A stretch of DNA of 64,000 nucleotides from Nitzschia sp. DOCU1 (taxonomy: Eukaryota > Bacillariophyta > Bacillariophyceae > Bacillariales > Bacillariaceae). The position numbers and the translations under genes are program-made. Positions 36,834 through 48,925 of the stretch are shown here, piece after piece; position 1 is the stretch's first letter; each line of letters begins with the position of its first letter. The notes under the pieces are model-generated. The model was not told where the DNA came from. It saw only the letters and a program-made list of their open reading frames with translations, and ran no database searches. Location: contig OX595985.1 in assembly GCA_951394045.1 (NCBI GenBank), positions 2,666,001 through 2,730,000 on the forward strand, written 5' to 3'.

Positions 36834-39386
36834 CTATTCCTCGTTTGTTTCAGTTTCTTGCGATGGCTCCGCATTGTCCTCGTCCTTTTCAGGGCTCTCG
36901 CTAGCAGATTCCTCTTTAGCAGATTCGTCCTTGGGGGCATCTTCCTCGTCGTCAGATACGTCATGCTCATACCAAACGCCCCCACCGCCGTCAATTAGCT
37001 CTGCCTTGTTGTTGTCATCCTTAGCGTAGATGCCTACAGATTGCATCGTATGGCTCCCCTTCTTCTTTTTCTTCTCAGCTGCTCGTTCCTTTAGATTCGA
37101 CGAAGATGCCGGCGCCGCCGCACCACCAATTTTGACAACAATCGAGGCGGCAGGCATCAGACCGTGATCCTTGAGTGACTTTTGCATTTGCTCCGTGTCA
37201 GAAGACTTGATCACCAGTCGCTTGGCGACGCATGTGATCTGAATGTCTTCCTCACTGGCAGTGTCGACGTTTAGTACCCCTAATACTGCGCTCAACGGAT
37301 CGTTTTCGTTCAGTGTAACTTCGTGGACCTTCTTCTTCCCGTCTAGTCGAAGCTTCAAGGAGCAGACTGTTGGGTCCACCTCCTCCTCCTCGACATCATC
37401 TTCGAGTTCACCTTCGTTTTTACTAGCTGCTGCCAATTCGGCTTGTACCTTTACACGATCGGCCTCGTCTCTTCGTTTTCGAGCTGCAGCCGCCATTTCA
37501 TTGCGGTTCTTTTGAATCCACTTGTCGATACAATCCCTTGCAACGACGAGCGGCGCAACATTGATAACTTTCTTGCCCTTTCCAATAACCATTTCCGAGC
37601 CGTTCTTGTCAAAACCTACAAACTTCAGGACTGCGAGGGCATTGGCGTTGTTGCCAAGCTTGGATGCAATCATCTTGTTTTCCAAATTGACCTTTCGGTA
37701 CTTCATTTCATAGGGATCTCTGACAATATTATTCATGAGAGTCCGCAACAACTCGGCAGCTCCTTCGACGTCGGCGACAGAGTCATCCTGAACTAGGTCA
37801 TCCAGTTTGGTGTTAATGCGATCGTTGAGACGCTCTCGTGCCGAGAAGGAAAAGCAGGCGGCTCCGGCTGTCTTGACCAATTTGGATGTTAGCTCTTCGT
37901 ACTTTTTGGATTCCTCTGCTGTCACGGGAGGTGAAAAGGGCGCCGCACCAAACAAACCCATCATGAAGTTCTTCATCATATCTTCCGATCGAGGCATCCC
38001 TTGAAACATGTGGACAATTTTTCCGTCCCGGACACCATAGACGGTAGGTAGCGCCGTCACTTCCAAGGCTCCACTTACGGGACGCTCATTGTCAGAGTTG
38101 ACCTTGACCAATCGAAAGACTCCTCCGGCTTTGATGGCCATTTCCTCTAGTGCTGGGCCCAGCACTTTACAAGGCCTATGTGCAAACACGTGCAAACACG
38201 AGCGAAAGCAGTAAAACAATTGTTGAGAATAGCACATGGCAGGATACAACAGGTTGAAAGTCGACATGGCTATTAGGAGCCAAACAACGCAAATTACTCG
38301 CACTCACCCACACCAATCCGCGTAGATATCTAGTAGTACAGGAACTGGTGATTCCAGTACGAGTTCCTGTATCTGAGCAGTGGTGGCTTCAAACACCACG
38401 GACTCCTTGGATGCAGGCTTGGGCATGCCCCCAGTTGTCGATTGCTGCGCCACAGCAGGCTTGGCTTTGGGTGTCGTTGGAAGCGCCGTTGGATCAAATT
38501 TGGTCTTGACTTCCACCATATCAGGTTTTAGTGCCGCCTGTTCTGCCCGCAACTGCGCTCTCATCGCTTCTTCCTCGTCGTCTCCTCCAGCTGATGCTTG
38601 TTCATCTTCTTCTTCTTCATCCATTTGATCGGCAACCAAAATAGCTCGCGCATCCTCCATGTTATTTTCGGCAAACGCCAAGGCCCGTCGACTGAGAAAG
38701 GGATCGAATCCTTCTTCCACTAGCGTTTGTACGTTCGGTGCATCCCTCGGAATTTGCTCAATAAGATCTAGTTCGTACTGAATCATGTCTCGTGCCGCTT
38801 GTTCATGGTAAATGCGTTGATTATTGTCTCCCAATGTCGACGTGGCTCCAATGGTCGCCATGGCCAAACGTGAATCTACTTCCATATCCTTGGCGATGGC
38901 ATCTGCCATGACATGTGGATCTTGTGACGACAACGACGACGCTGATTTCGTCGGTGCTTCCGTGGACGAAGCCGAAGATTCTTCTTGGCCTGGCATGGGA
39001 CAAACGCCATCTTTACATTCGCCACTGACACCAATGTTTTCCTCGCCTTCCTCACCAGGTGGTGGTGACAGACCCAATTTCTTCATGGCTGCATAGACCT
39101 TTTCGTCCAAACTAGGTTCGTCGTCCCCACCACTGGTTTCTGCGGTAGCAGGCGCGGGTGGCGCATCGACATCAGTGCTAGCCGCTTCATCTCCTCCTCG
39201 CAATCCAGTCACTAGATTCATCCTTTGAGATGTTGATGTCGGCAACAAATAGTAGTCGGGTCGTAGAATGGCAGTACGCACACCCCATGGTTTGGCATTG
39301 ACGACGATAGGATTCTCAGTCGTCATCATCATCATCATCCAACATGTTGCTGCCACCACGGCGAGTTTCGAACTCGAACTTCCCAT
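36834..39386 (-). CDS. Secretory-targeted UBA-thioredoxin-UBX protein
   Basis: 806 aa in two exons: 39386-38308 and 38175-36834, with the intron (38307-38176, GTGAGT...CATAG) splitting the thioredoxin active site WCG|PC. The N-terminus is a signal peptide (MGSSSSKLAVVAATCWM...VVNA|KPW) with no Phe at the likely cleavage site. A low-complexity region contains GECKDGVCPM. A UBA-like helix bundle (LVEEGFDPFLSRRALAFAENNMEDA) precedes thioredoxin (LLDIYADWCGPCK...ALEVTALPTVYGV). After a helical region with charged KKRKDEADRV-like blocks, a UBX-like domain reads CSLKLRLDGKKKVHEVTL...KRLVIKSSDTEQMQKSLKDHGLMPAASIVV, which would bind Cdc48/p97. The layout recalls UBXD7 (UBA-UAS-UBX). With a signal peptide it fits the symbiont-specific ERAD-like import machinery of complex plastids; this location is inferred. 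Confidence 0.75.
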
Positions 39387-39915
39387 GTTTCGTTTCGTTT
39401 CAATAAAAATGATAATAAAGTGGTGTGTATGTATGTGTACGTTCCAATGTAATCCGATCAACGACCAAAAGTAACAATGGAGCAGCGCCACCCAAACAAG
39501 AATTGTGTTCGACGGATGCTTTTTTTGGTTGATGTCGATGATCGGGGGGAAATCTTCCACGTGTCTCGTCGATAGGTCTCAAGATCTCGCGCGCAAAAAT
39601 ATTCGAAATATCAATGGCGACCATTGGATGACGTCCAAATTGTTCTTTGCGTTAAAAATACACTAGTTTAGAGGATAATGATTCGTTGATTTTTAACGCG
39701 AAGAACAATCCTCCAAAGCTATTAGGTTAAAACTCCACCGTTTTTCAGGTGCCAAAAATCTGAGGCGCAAAAGTATGAAATCTGGGACTCAGAGTGCAAC
39801 AGCTACGGGGCGTCATCAGCAGAGGGGGGCAGGGTACCAAGTAGTATTCATCTCTTGCACAAAGACGACTACAGCATTCCGAGGGACTGGTAGTTCCTAG
39901 TACAGGGCAGCCATC
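39387..39915. other. Divergent promoter region with a 21-bp hairpin
   Basis: ATTGTTCTTTGCGTTAAAAAT (39639-39659) and its near-perfect inverted copy (39689-39709, one mismatch) surround a 29-bp loop containing CACTAGTTTAGAGG. It lies midway between two divergent genes, so it may be a bidirectional regulatory element or a tiny MITE. Confidence 0.5.
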
Positions 39916-41259
39916 ATGACGAGGGTAGTTATGTTCCCCGGACGGAGAGTTGGTTTTACATTGTTGGAACGGCCCCCATCTCTGAAAATCGCCCTTACTG
40001 TTGCGCTAATCATCGCCTGCACCACACATTTGCAAACTGCTGCCTGGTTAATACAACGACTGACACTTACAGATTCGCTCTTATTATACTTCCCTGAACA
40101 CCCAATGCCGTCCAAGTCCTATAACTTCTCCATATCCACAGAAGATTATCTGAATCCTGAAATTGTTAAGAAAGGATGTGGAATTACAGTCGTGTTTATG
40201 GATCCTTCCATTGATACGGCAGCTCTCTGGGCCCTGGAATCAGCCGCCCATTATTTGGAACCGAGTGATCAAGTTTGCATTGTATTACATACTTCAGCAT
40301 GCCTGGAGTTATCGCTAGAAAGCAAGGCACAACGGATTCAATCACAAGCGCAGCCTCATTTTCGTCAATTGATTCAACAAGGCCAAGTCCGAATGTCCGT
40401 ATTGGATCATACTTTTTATAGATGGAAGACATGCTCAAACTTTTACAGTCCGAACAATGCATGGACAAATTATCATTACTGGTCCCATGAATTCAGCTCG
40501 AAGGATGCGGATTTTGTGTTGACCCTTCAGTCCGATGCCGTCCTTTGTCGGCCCCTCAAATTCGAAAACTGGCTAGATGCTGCATGGGTCGGTGCTCCAT
40601 GGCCACCTGAGCACGGTCGGGGACCTTACCCTTGGAATCATTGTGAGGGTATGCCCCGTAACTGGCAAAACTTTCATCAATATGCTGCCGAAGATAAGAA
40701 AGAAGGGAATGCGGTAGTACCAGCCTTTCCATACACTCCGGACGAATTCTGTTCTCAACATGAAATCGGCCCACAAGGCAATGGGGGGTTGTCCTTGAGA
40801 AAACGTTCCTGGCTACTGAGAGCTATTGAATACTGTCCTACTAGTTGGTCAGGCTTGGACGAAGCTAGTTTTCAAAAGGCAATCTGTCATGCCCGGGATC
40901 AATTGGCAGAAGATTGGTACTTTCTTGCCATACTCAGAGGCTTGAATGCCCCCCTTCCTTCGGCATTGGATGCCGCTTTATTTGCCTTGGAAACCACACA
41001 TATTGAATCCATTCAAGCCTTCTACAATATCAGTGACAATGTGGTAGAGCAACGCATGGCGGTACGAGGGACGTCCGAAAGGATTGGAATTCACAAACCA
41101 TGGCCTTATGCCTTTTTTTGGCCCCAAAACTTTTGCAACAACAACAAGAACACTACGATTCAGCAAGATTGTCCCTATTTCATCAAAATTGTTGAACATT
41201 CGAAGAGTGCAAAGAAGGCTTTGGCCCGACGAGGCCATCCACCGTGTTGGGAACAATGA
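39916..41259 (+). CDS. DUF5672-like putative glycosyltransferase, type II membrane protein
   Basis: 447 aa from ATG 39916. A single hydrophobic anchor near residues 23-45 (LKIALTVALIIACTTHLQTAAWLI) predicts a Golgi/ER type II topology. The lumenal domain contains ADFVLTLQSDAVLCRPL (DxD-like acidic strand), DAAWVGAPWPPEHG, GNGGLSLRKRSWLLRAI and EDWYFLAIL, the pattern I associate with DUF5672 proteins of the glycosyltransferase-A type. Sugar donor and acceptor are unknown. Two N-x-S/T sequons near the stem and C-terminus (YNFSIS, NKNTT) are compatible with lumenal exposure. No intron as read. Confidence 0.72.
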   Translation: MTRVVMFPGRRVGFTLLERPPSLKIALTVALIIACTTHLQTAAWLIQRLTLTDSLLLYFPEHPMPSKSYNFSISTEDYLNPEIVKKGCGITVVFMDPSIDTAALWALESAAHYLEPSDQVCIVLHTSACLELSLESKAQRIQSQAQPHFRQLIQQGQVRMSVLDHTFYRWKTCSNFYSPNNAWTNYHYWSHEFSSKDADFVLTLQSDAVLCRPLKFENWLDAAWVGAPWPPEHGRGPYPWNHCEGMPRNWQNFHQYAAEDKKEGNAVVPAFPYTPDEFCSQHEIGPQGNGGLSLRKRSWLLRAIEYCPTSWSGLDEASFQKAICHARDQLAEDWYFLAILRGLNAPLPSALDAALFALETTHIESIQAFYNISDNVVEQRMAVRGTSERIGIHKPWPYAFFWPQNFCNNNKNTTIQQDCPYFIKIVEHSKSAKKALARRGHPPCWEQ

Positions 41260-41787
41260 TTGTTCCTACAATTTTTTGGAGAACAGCTACCAGAAGGATA
41301 AAGCATAATAGCTCTAACAGCGATCCAGCTAGTAGAGCACAGACAACATATTCAAATAGTGATAAACCTGTAGACAGAGTGCGTTCCTCGACAAAAACAA
41401 ACTATGAGTTTAAAGTTATATAATAAGAATGTACTAGAGAGACATCTTTCCCCACAACGGCCAGTCGCCAGTGGATATTTGGCAACGACTCTTGTGACTT
41501 TTGAATGGTGCGCCAACAATTAGTACCAACCAAGTCTTTCACCAGCTTTGTCTGTAATTGGCTCAAACATTCTTTCATCTTTATTGTTTTACTTGTCCCG
41601 AACACCCCTTTGAAGCAATGAGCCTATTTTTTACTACAATCGACCCAGCCTCTAAAAGTAGACACGGGCATAATACGGTTTGATTTTGGGGCTATGTACT
41701 AATATTTTCGTTGTTCTAGTATTGGCTTGCTGAAGTACACCAAACGAGGTCATCGCGGCGAGTGGCAGGAGTGATTGTTGTGATCCT
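41260..41787. other. Intergenic region
   Basis: 3' of the DUF5672-like gene. Several short antisense frames, none convincing; no repeat seen. Confidence 0.35.
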
Positions 41788-42255
41788 TCAAAAACGGTGA
41801 GACTTGCCCATGTCTTCTCGCCACCTGGACATACGCCCAATGGTCGACGATGGCGGCGTTATGAGGAAGAGAAACTGTGAGTCCATGACGATCTTTCGCC
41901 AAGATGACATGTCTGCATGTATGTATCGCTCTATTGCCATGCTTGATTTCCGAATCCATTCTCCCAGTCTGTTTCCGAGGGCATGCCCTTCTCGTAGTAT
42001 CTCTCCGGTGCCCCGAACTTTTTCTTGGTAGTTCGTTCCCGCTTGTATGGGCATCTTCTTTGCATTCTGTACCATTTCGTTGACCCATTCACCTCGTCTT
42101 GGATTTTCCGGCCCATTTGAGGCATCTAGAAATGGTGGAAAGCTGGAACCAGCCACACTACGGGGGAGGCGCTTGGCCGCCCAATACCTAGCTTCGTCTC
42201 GGTCTCCTCTGTGGACGGGGTAGATTCTTTGTTTTGTTTGATTTCCTCGCCTCAT
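41788..42255 (-). CDS. Hypothetical 155-aa protein, doubtful
   Basis: Open frame from ATG 42255 with a plausible-looking composition (RDEARYWAAKRLPRSVAGSS, ENPRRGEWVNEMVQNAKKMP). Two other frames on the same strand are also open here, so coding potential is ambiguous; an intron-containing small gene is possible. No family recognised. Confidence 0.25.
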   Translation of the reverse strand: MRRGNQTKQRIYPVHRGDRDEARYWAAKRLPRSVAGSSFPPFLDASNGPENPRRGEWVNEMVQNAKKMPIQAGTNYQEKVRGTGEILREGHALGNRLGEWIRKSSMAIERYIHADMSSWRKIVMDSQFLFLITPPSSTIGRMSRWREDMGKSHRF

Positions 42256-42965
42256 CGATCATCAAGCCGATATTGTCGTTTCGATTCCTGTCCTTGATTT
42301 GCCGTTCCACAATGAAAATGCTGTTTTCACTGCTCCTCAGCATGAGGCGGTGTGACGTGGTGGCGGCAAGTTTTGTTTCTGCTACCTGTTGTCACGGCGA
42401 ATAGTAGAAAACTCATCGTAGGAGTCGGCCATCATCTTCATTACTATCATAGTCATGAATGAGTACAGTCCATTGTGGTTCTCATGACAATGCAGAACCA
42501 GCATGGGAAGTGGTCGTGTCGGCCTCGGATGATTGGTCCATGGTCGGTCTGTCGCTACTGTCGATGATGATTCGAAGCCCACATCCGATGCTCCGATGAT
42601 CACATACATTTCACGTGGATGTCATAACGGCACGAAGCCTACAGTACAATGCTCGGAAAAGCAGTCCATTGAGTCATCGATTCATGGTGGATGGATGGAC
42701 GGACGGACGGGGGAGCCCATAACCCAATTGCCCCATTGCGCACAAAAGGGGTTTGTTGCGACGATGGGCCGGCGCCGTCGTGTGAGAGGCATTTTTGTGT
42801 CGACTGCGGTAGGCCGAGTTACAACTACGGCACGTTTGCAACTGTTATTGTGTCCCTCTGCTCGCAAACTACGAAATTGTTCAGTCGCTGGCGTCATATC
42901 TGTAGCGTATTGCAAGCGGTGATTGTCATTCATTGAATTTTCTGGTTACTGCGAGATTTGACACC
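42256..42965. other. Intergenic region upstream of Spt5
   Basis: Overlapping short frames on both strands without recognisable domains, including a GGATGGACGGACGGACGG stretch at about 42690-42710. It should hold the Spt5 promoter. Confidence 0.35.
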
Positions 42966-45900
42966 ATGGCGTAAGTGACCCTTGGGAACAAAATCTAGAG
43001 TCGGTCGGTCTATTTGACGCATCATTTGTTTCATTGCTGACATTCTACTTTGTTTTTGTGTACAGTGCTCGTCCTGGAAAGTTCTTTCGTCCTGGCAAGG
43101 TCCTCCGCCCGGGTGGCCACGATGACGACGAGGATGACGATGACGACGATTCCTCCGAGGAGGAGGAAGAAGAAGAGCCCGCTCCCCGTGTCGTGCAACG
43201 CGGAGGAGGCAAGTCGTTGTCTCGTCCCGCACCACCCGCTGAAGAAGAGGAAAGTTCCGAAGATGAGGACGATGATGACGACGACGAAGAAGAGGAGAAA
43301 CAGCCTGCGCGGGTCGTCCAGCGTGGGGGTGGAAAGTCTCTAGGCAAGCGTCCTCCTCCCCCATCGGCCAATTTAAGTTCGGACGATGATGACGACGACG
43401 ACGATGAAGATGACGAGGAGGAGGAAGACGACGAAGAGGAGGAAGATACTCGCAAACGCAAAAAAGGTGGCGATGGTGGCCGCAAAAAGGCGAAACGATC
43501 CAAGGTCTCCTCCTTCATTGATGAAGAAGCCGAGGATGACGACGACGAAGAGGACGAAGAGGAGCCCTACGGAACTCATCACGATCCCGACGATGTCGTT
43601 CGAAAGCACTATACGGACGAAGAACGTCGTAAAGAACAAATGGACGAAGAGGCTCAAGAGCTTATTCGACAACAGGATCGACGACGTGCACAAGCGGGCT
43701 ACCGCTTTGGTGGACGAGACGACGATATGGGCCATGAACGGTCCATTCAGGACATGGCTCGTGATATTGAAGAGCGTCACAAAATGTCACGACGTAGAGT
43801 GGATCGGAGTGTATTAGATCGTACTGTCCGCCATCATGATGAAGAAGAGGATGCGCCGGGAGGACCCGAAGTGTATACTGCCGTGTCGCAGCAATCCTTG
43901 GTGCCAAGTGTCTCGGACCCGAGTTTGTGGATGGTGTCCTGTAGCAATGGCAAGGAACAAGAAATGGTCTTTCAAATTATGAACAAGTGTGTGGCCTTTG
44001 CGCGTCAGGGTCGACCCTTGGGTATTTGTGGTGCGATTGCGGCACAAACCAAGGGCAGGATTTACATTGAAAGTTATAGTGAACCAGCGGTGGTGGAGGC
44101 GATCGGTGGTATTCGTGGATTGCTTCAATACACTATGCGGTTGGTGCCCATCCAGGATATGACTACCGTCATGACGGTGGTGCCGACCAAAAAGCCAGGT
44201 ACGTGTTGTAGTGTATTTTGTTACAAAATCGAAAATGTAAATCGAATGGTTCCTAATTATTGTTCCATCGTCGCAGTCAAAAAGAATGAATGGGTTCGAA
44301 TGACCCGCGGTCATTATAAGGGCGACTTGGCCCTTGTGTATGCCGTCCGAGAGTCGGGACTCAAGTGTGTGGTACAGGTCGTACCCCGTCTGGACTTGAC
44401 CCTGGCCAATTTGACCCCAGAAGAAGCAAGGCTTCGACGACGAACAGTGCGACCTCCACAAAAGTTCTTCAATGAGCAAGAAATTGTCGCCATGGGAAAG
44501 CAGAGACTTCGACAGCGCTTTCCGGCATTGGACTTGATGTGCGACTATTTTGAGAACAACTATTACTATGATGGATACATGCTCAAGGAAGTGACGGTCG
44601 GTTCCATGGTAAAACCCTGCACAGACGAGGACAAGCCTACTCTAGACGAACTTCAGCGATTTCGCAAACGAACCAAGAACTCTGGCGATGGCGACGATCA
44701 AGAGGAGAATGAGGGATCCAAGATGGCCGCGTCTTTGTTGGATGAATTGACCAAATTGCAAGAGACAACTGGGTTTGGAAAGACTTCGTCTGGCAACAAT
44801 GGATTGCTCATTGGTGACACAGTGGAAGTGATTGAAGGTGATTTGGTGGGAATGCGTGGAAAGCTCATGAGCATGGATGGAACTACCGTCAAGATCAAGC
44901 CCAACGATACCTCCTTGGATCTTGGTGGGACGGGCGAAATTGAATTTCTTGCCAGTCAAGTGCGCAAGTATATCGCCGTCGGTGCACACGTGAAAGTTAC
45001 CGATGGCAGGTATGCCAACGAGACGGGAACGGTGGTGGCAGTGGAACAGCTGGACGGAGAAAGCGACTTTACGGCTGTAGTGTTGACCGATGTGACCAAC
45101 AAGGAAATCTCGGTGCGGACATCCCAACTGAGAGAGTCGGCCGAAGTTTCGTCGGGACAAGACAAGCTCGCCGGCTACGAGCTGTATGATTTGGTTGTTC
45201 TCAGTGGTGGTGGTTCGGCCAACGAGGTCGGAGTCATTGTGCGTGTTGGCCGAGAAGACTTCACGGTTATTAACAATCACGGTATTGCCCGCGATGTTCG
45301 CCCCGAAGAGTTGCGTGGAAAGCGCAACCAAACGTCGAACCGTGCAGTTGCCTTGGACGTGCAAGGCAATCAAATCAGAACTGGGGATCAGGTCAATGTC
45401 GCGGAGGGCCCTCATAAGGGCAAAACTGCGACTATCAAGCGAATGAGTCGTGCTCAGCTATTCTTGCACTCTCAAACGAGATCGGAACACGCTGGTGTTT
45501 TTGTGGTTCGAAGTCGAAGTTGTGTTCTTGCTGGTTCTCGGCAGCAGAACAGAGCAGCGGGTGGCGATTCGGGCGTGAGCCCATTCAGTACCCCGCAGTC
45601 GCAGACTCGCGCCCCAACCGGAGCACGAGGAAAACGTGACGACGCCTTGATTGGCAAGACTGTCCGCATCCAAGCAGGTATGTGGAAAGGATATCTGGGT
45701 GCTGTCTCGGATGCGACTGCCACGCACGTGCAGGTGGAGCTACATTCAAGGCTCAAGAAGGTCATGGTCGTGCGTGAACGCGTCACTGTTGTCGGTGATA
45801 AGTTTGGTGCTACGGAAGACGTTGGGCAAAACGACCCGAACGCGCAAAATGCTGCCACAGCGGCCGTTTTCAGTGGAGCGGCTACTCCCATGCACGGTGG

Positions 45901-46552
45901 AGCGACGCCGATGCATGGTGGAGCTACTCCAATGCACGATGCCATGGGCAGCGGTGACGAAGTTTGGCGGCCCGGCGCCTTGGATCAGGAGACCGCGGAT
46001 AGCACCGAAAATGGTGGCGGATGGGGCCAGGATTCGAGCGAGCACAATACATTCGGCTCGCCTGCGAACGAGGCCAATGACGGTGGCTGGGGAAGTTCAC
46101 AAACGGACAGCACCTGGGCACCGGCACCAACAAAGAACGAGCCAGACTTTTCGTCTGCTGCTGCTTCGACCGTTGCAGTGAAGCGTGAACAGCCAAGCAG
46201 TACTATGGAAACGCACGAGGCTGACGCCGGAGAAACTGCAGTATGGTTCATGGAACGTGTCTGCGTGCAGTTGAAGAGCACAGATCAGCCCGCGATCATC
46301 AAGGAGATCAGCGCTGACAAGACGGCACTTGTCGAACTAGAAGACAAAACCACCCAGTCTGTACGTGTAGACGATGTATCGCGAGTCGAACCGAAGGAGA
46401 AGGACATGGTATTGGTCATTGGAGGAGCCGACGTTGGCGTGGAAGGAGAATTGGTGTGCATTGATGGAACTGATGCCATTTTGAAGGACTCGAACGAGGA
46501 TTTCAAGATTGTCGACTTTGTGCACCTGGCAAAGATTGCTGCCGACAGTTAG
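42966..46552 (+). CDS. SPT5: Transcription elongation factor Spt5
   Basis: 1,137 aa in three exons: 42966-42970 (only ATGGC), 43066-44198, 44277-46552. Intron 1 is GTAAGT...TACAG. Intron 2 (44199-44276, GTACGT...CGCAG) is 78 bp, in frame and stop-free, so naive translation retains 26 extra residues within the expected PxxxxEWVR joint; splicing gives KPVKKNEWVRM. An acidic Glu/Asp-rich N-terminus leads to the NGN domain (SLWMVSCSNGKEQEMVFQIM...YIESYSEPAVVEAI) and several KOW modules (WVRMTRGHYKGDLALV, VEVIEGDLVGMRGKL, PHKGKTATIKRM...FLHS...GVFVVRSR). A short C-terminal repeat region with GATPMHGGATPMHGG and EVWRPGA follows, then further KOW-like sequence. Spt5 pairs with Spt4 to clamp RNA polymerase II; the TPMHGG repeats are the presumed kinase target. 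Confidence 0.95.
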
Positions 46553-46682
46553 ACTGCACCACGAAAACTCAACATATTAACTTTAACAACTAATTGTGGT
46601 AGCATGCTGCTAGCGCTCCATGCTGTCTACCAGACATCTTCTATTTTAGCGCTCGTTGGGCCCCTCAAAGCGCAGTGGCCGG

Positions 46683-48589
46683 CTAGTCCTCGCCCAGGTC
46701 AGAATGGTTTTCCTCCCCAAGGACAGCATGATACTTGTCGTGATGAGATTTGGTCCCAAGGCTGAAAATTCCAAGGTTAGCTGGTGCCGGCTCGGTGCAG
46801 TTGCACCCACGAGAGCGGTCGCAGCAGAGTCCGTACTGGTCGGGCCCTTCATTGGGACCATCAGGTATGGGAATGATGTTGCCGAATTCGAATGTGGCCA
46901 CTTCCATAGCATGAGCTCTCAAGATACGATTCAAGGCCTCCAACGCTTCCTTCTTCCGAGGCAGCTCGTTCGGAGCATTCAATGGCAGGGCCTCGGATGG
47001 ATCTTCCTCAACATTAAACATGAGCGGGGGATCGTAGTACTTCGTCAGATTCTGACCCGACTGACCCAAGCCCGGGGCTGTGCACCAATGTGCTTTGTAC
47101 TTGCCATGGCGCACAGCTGTTACTGCATGATAGGGCCCTCTGTTGCAGGTGCCGTAGAAAAACAGAAAGTCGTGCTTTGATCTGCCACCTTCTTTCAAGA
47201 GAATATCAGAGGCATCCCGGCCATCAAAGACTCGGTCCTTTGGCAGTTCTACACCCGCCAACTTGGAAAGAGTCGGAAACAAATCCATGGAACTAACGAT
47301 TTCTGCGGACCGACTGAAGGGCTGAATGCTTCCAGGCCAATACGCAAAGGCGGGTTCTCTCAGCCCTCCCTCCCAGTTGGATCCCTTTCCAGTGTCCCAA
47401 TATCCCGAAGATCGGCCGGTGAATAATCCCTCACTACCACCAGCCAATGAACGAACCAGCCAAGGTCCATTGTCGCTAGTAAAGAGGATCAAAGTGTCCT
47501 TATCCAACTCAAGTTCTTCTAGCTTTTGGACAATGTTACCAACAATCCAGTCTGCTTCGGCCAGTGCATCTCCAAACATACCACGGCGAGTAGTACCCTT
47601 GTGCGAGCACCCGGCATACTGCATATCAGGTTGTGAATTGGAAGTTGCATGGACGTGACTGAATGGCATATACAAGAAGAATGGATGATTCCTATTTTCC
47701 TCCAAAAAGCCCAAGGCAAAATCATTGTATTTGCTGGCCAATGTCGTGAAGTCCAGCGGCTGTTCCAAGATGTAAGTATGATTGAATTTTTGTAAGACAA
47801 GAGGGAGAAAACGTCCAGCGGGATCATCATCTCCATGTTTGTTGCAAGTATTAGATTCTTTGCTGCATGCTGCATCCAATAGCCCCGACCTTTCGTATTG
47901 TTCTCTATACCAGCCCGAGGGATTCTTATCCTCTTCCCACGATGGTGCTTCATTCTCAAACGTCTCCTTTTCAGCTCCATCGATGGGACAGCTAGATGCA
48001 ATGCCATCGCCCATATCATCGGAATAAGGTATCCTTCATGAAACAAATTATCGATGTTCAGTGCCAGGATTCAATCTAATTCCTCATGGTACTGCTTCTC
48101 AAGAACTTACCCCAGATAGAAATCGAAACCTCGATTTGCTGGGAGGTATACTTGCCGTTGCCCCAAATGCCATTTTCCAATGATTGCAGTGGAATATCCT
48201 ACGTTTTTCAGTTGTTCTGCGATGGTTGTCTCATTGAGATTTAGCCCTCCATTCCCCGTCGGCCCAAAGACACCGGGAACACCTGTTCTTGGGAATTGAC
48301 GACCAGTCATAAGCGCAGTCCGAGAACATGTGCACACATTACACCCTGAATACCAAGTAGTCAAAATCTTTCCATTCCAAGCCAAGCGATCAAGATTTGG
48401 GGTCTTGGTAGTTGGATGTCCAGTGAATCCTAGATCACCGTAACCGAGGTCGTCGGCGAATAAGAGGACAAAATTCGGGCGCTTTCTCTCGCCACCATCG
48501 GTGGTGGCACCTGTGAGTCCAGCAAGTATCAGAAACGCCCACAATATTATCATTGGATACAATAGTGCTTCTTGGCTCAAGCTCTCCAT
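46683..48589 (-). CDS. Secreted type I sulfatase with atypical C-x-C-S-R site
   Basis: 609 aa in two exons: 48589-48111 and 48033-46683; intron 48110-48034 (GTAAGT...TGAAG) joins FDFYLG|IPYSDDMGDG, a hallmark joint of arylsulfatases. An N-terminal hydrophobic segment (YPMIILWAFLILAGLTGA) predicts secretion or lysosomal/Golgi entry. FADDLGYGDLG carries the calcium-binding Asp pair (Asp45-Asp46). The formylglycine site is Cys86-Thr-Cys-Ser-Arg-Thr-Ala-Leu-Met-Thr-Gly-Arg, with Cys in place of the usual Pro or Ala at +2. The later IIGKWHLG, FFLYMPFSHVHAT and LFTSDNGPW strands keep the other active-site Lys, His, Asp and Asn. Likely acts on sulfated polysaccharides or lipids; the substrate is unknown. 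Confidence 0.9.
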
Positions 48590-48925
48590 GATGTGTTAGA
48601 CCTCTGATCATAGCTACATAGCCGTGATGCTCGACGATGCGATTTTATGGAGCCGCAGTGGGTTTATCCCCGAAGGTAGTTATATGTGACGATCCCAAGC
48701 GCAAGCCAAGCTGATTTTGCATTACGCCAAAAGGTCGGCAATTTTTATATGGGAGAAGCTCCATCCCCGAATATTGGCGAATCTGTAGCGCCGGGGGGTG
48801 GCATGCGAGAAGCCAGCCATCATCCATCCATGTATACATTTTCATGATGTTTTATTGAAATTTTTGGGAACCTTGTGGTGTTTAGCTCCTGAGACGGAGG
48901 GAAGACATGACTACCACATGTATGG
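48590..48925. other. Intergenic region upstream of sulfatase
   Basis: Sulfatase promoter region. No ORF of note; the repeat domain begins at about 48,926. Confidence 0.35.

Noticed and set aside
43045..43518. Ser-rich ORF antisense to Spt5, and other long antisense frames to the WD40, DHQase-SDH and lipoamide dehydrogenase genes
   Set aside because: Mirror frames of acidic or codon-biased coding sequence; no independent domain.
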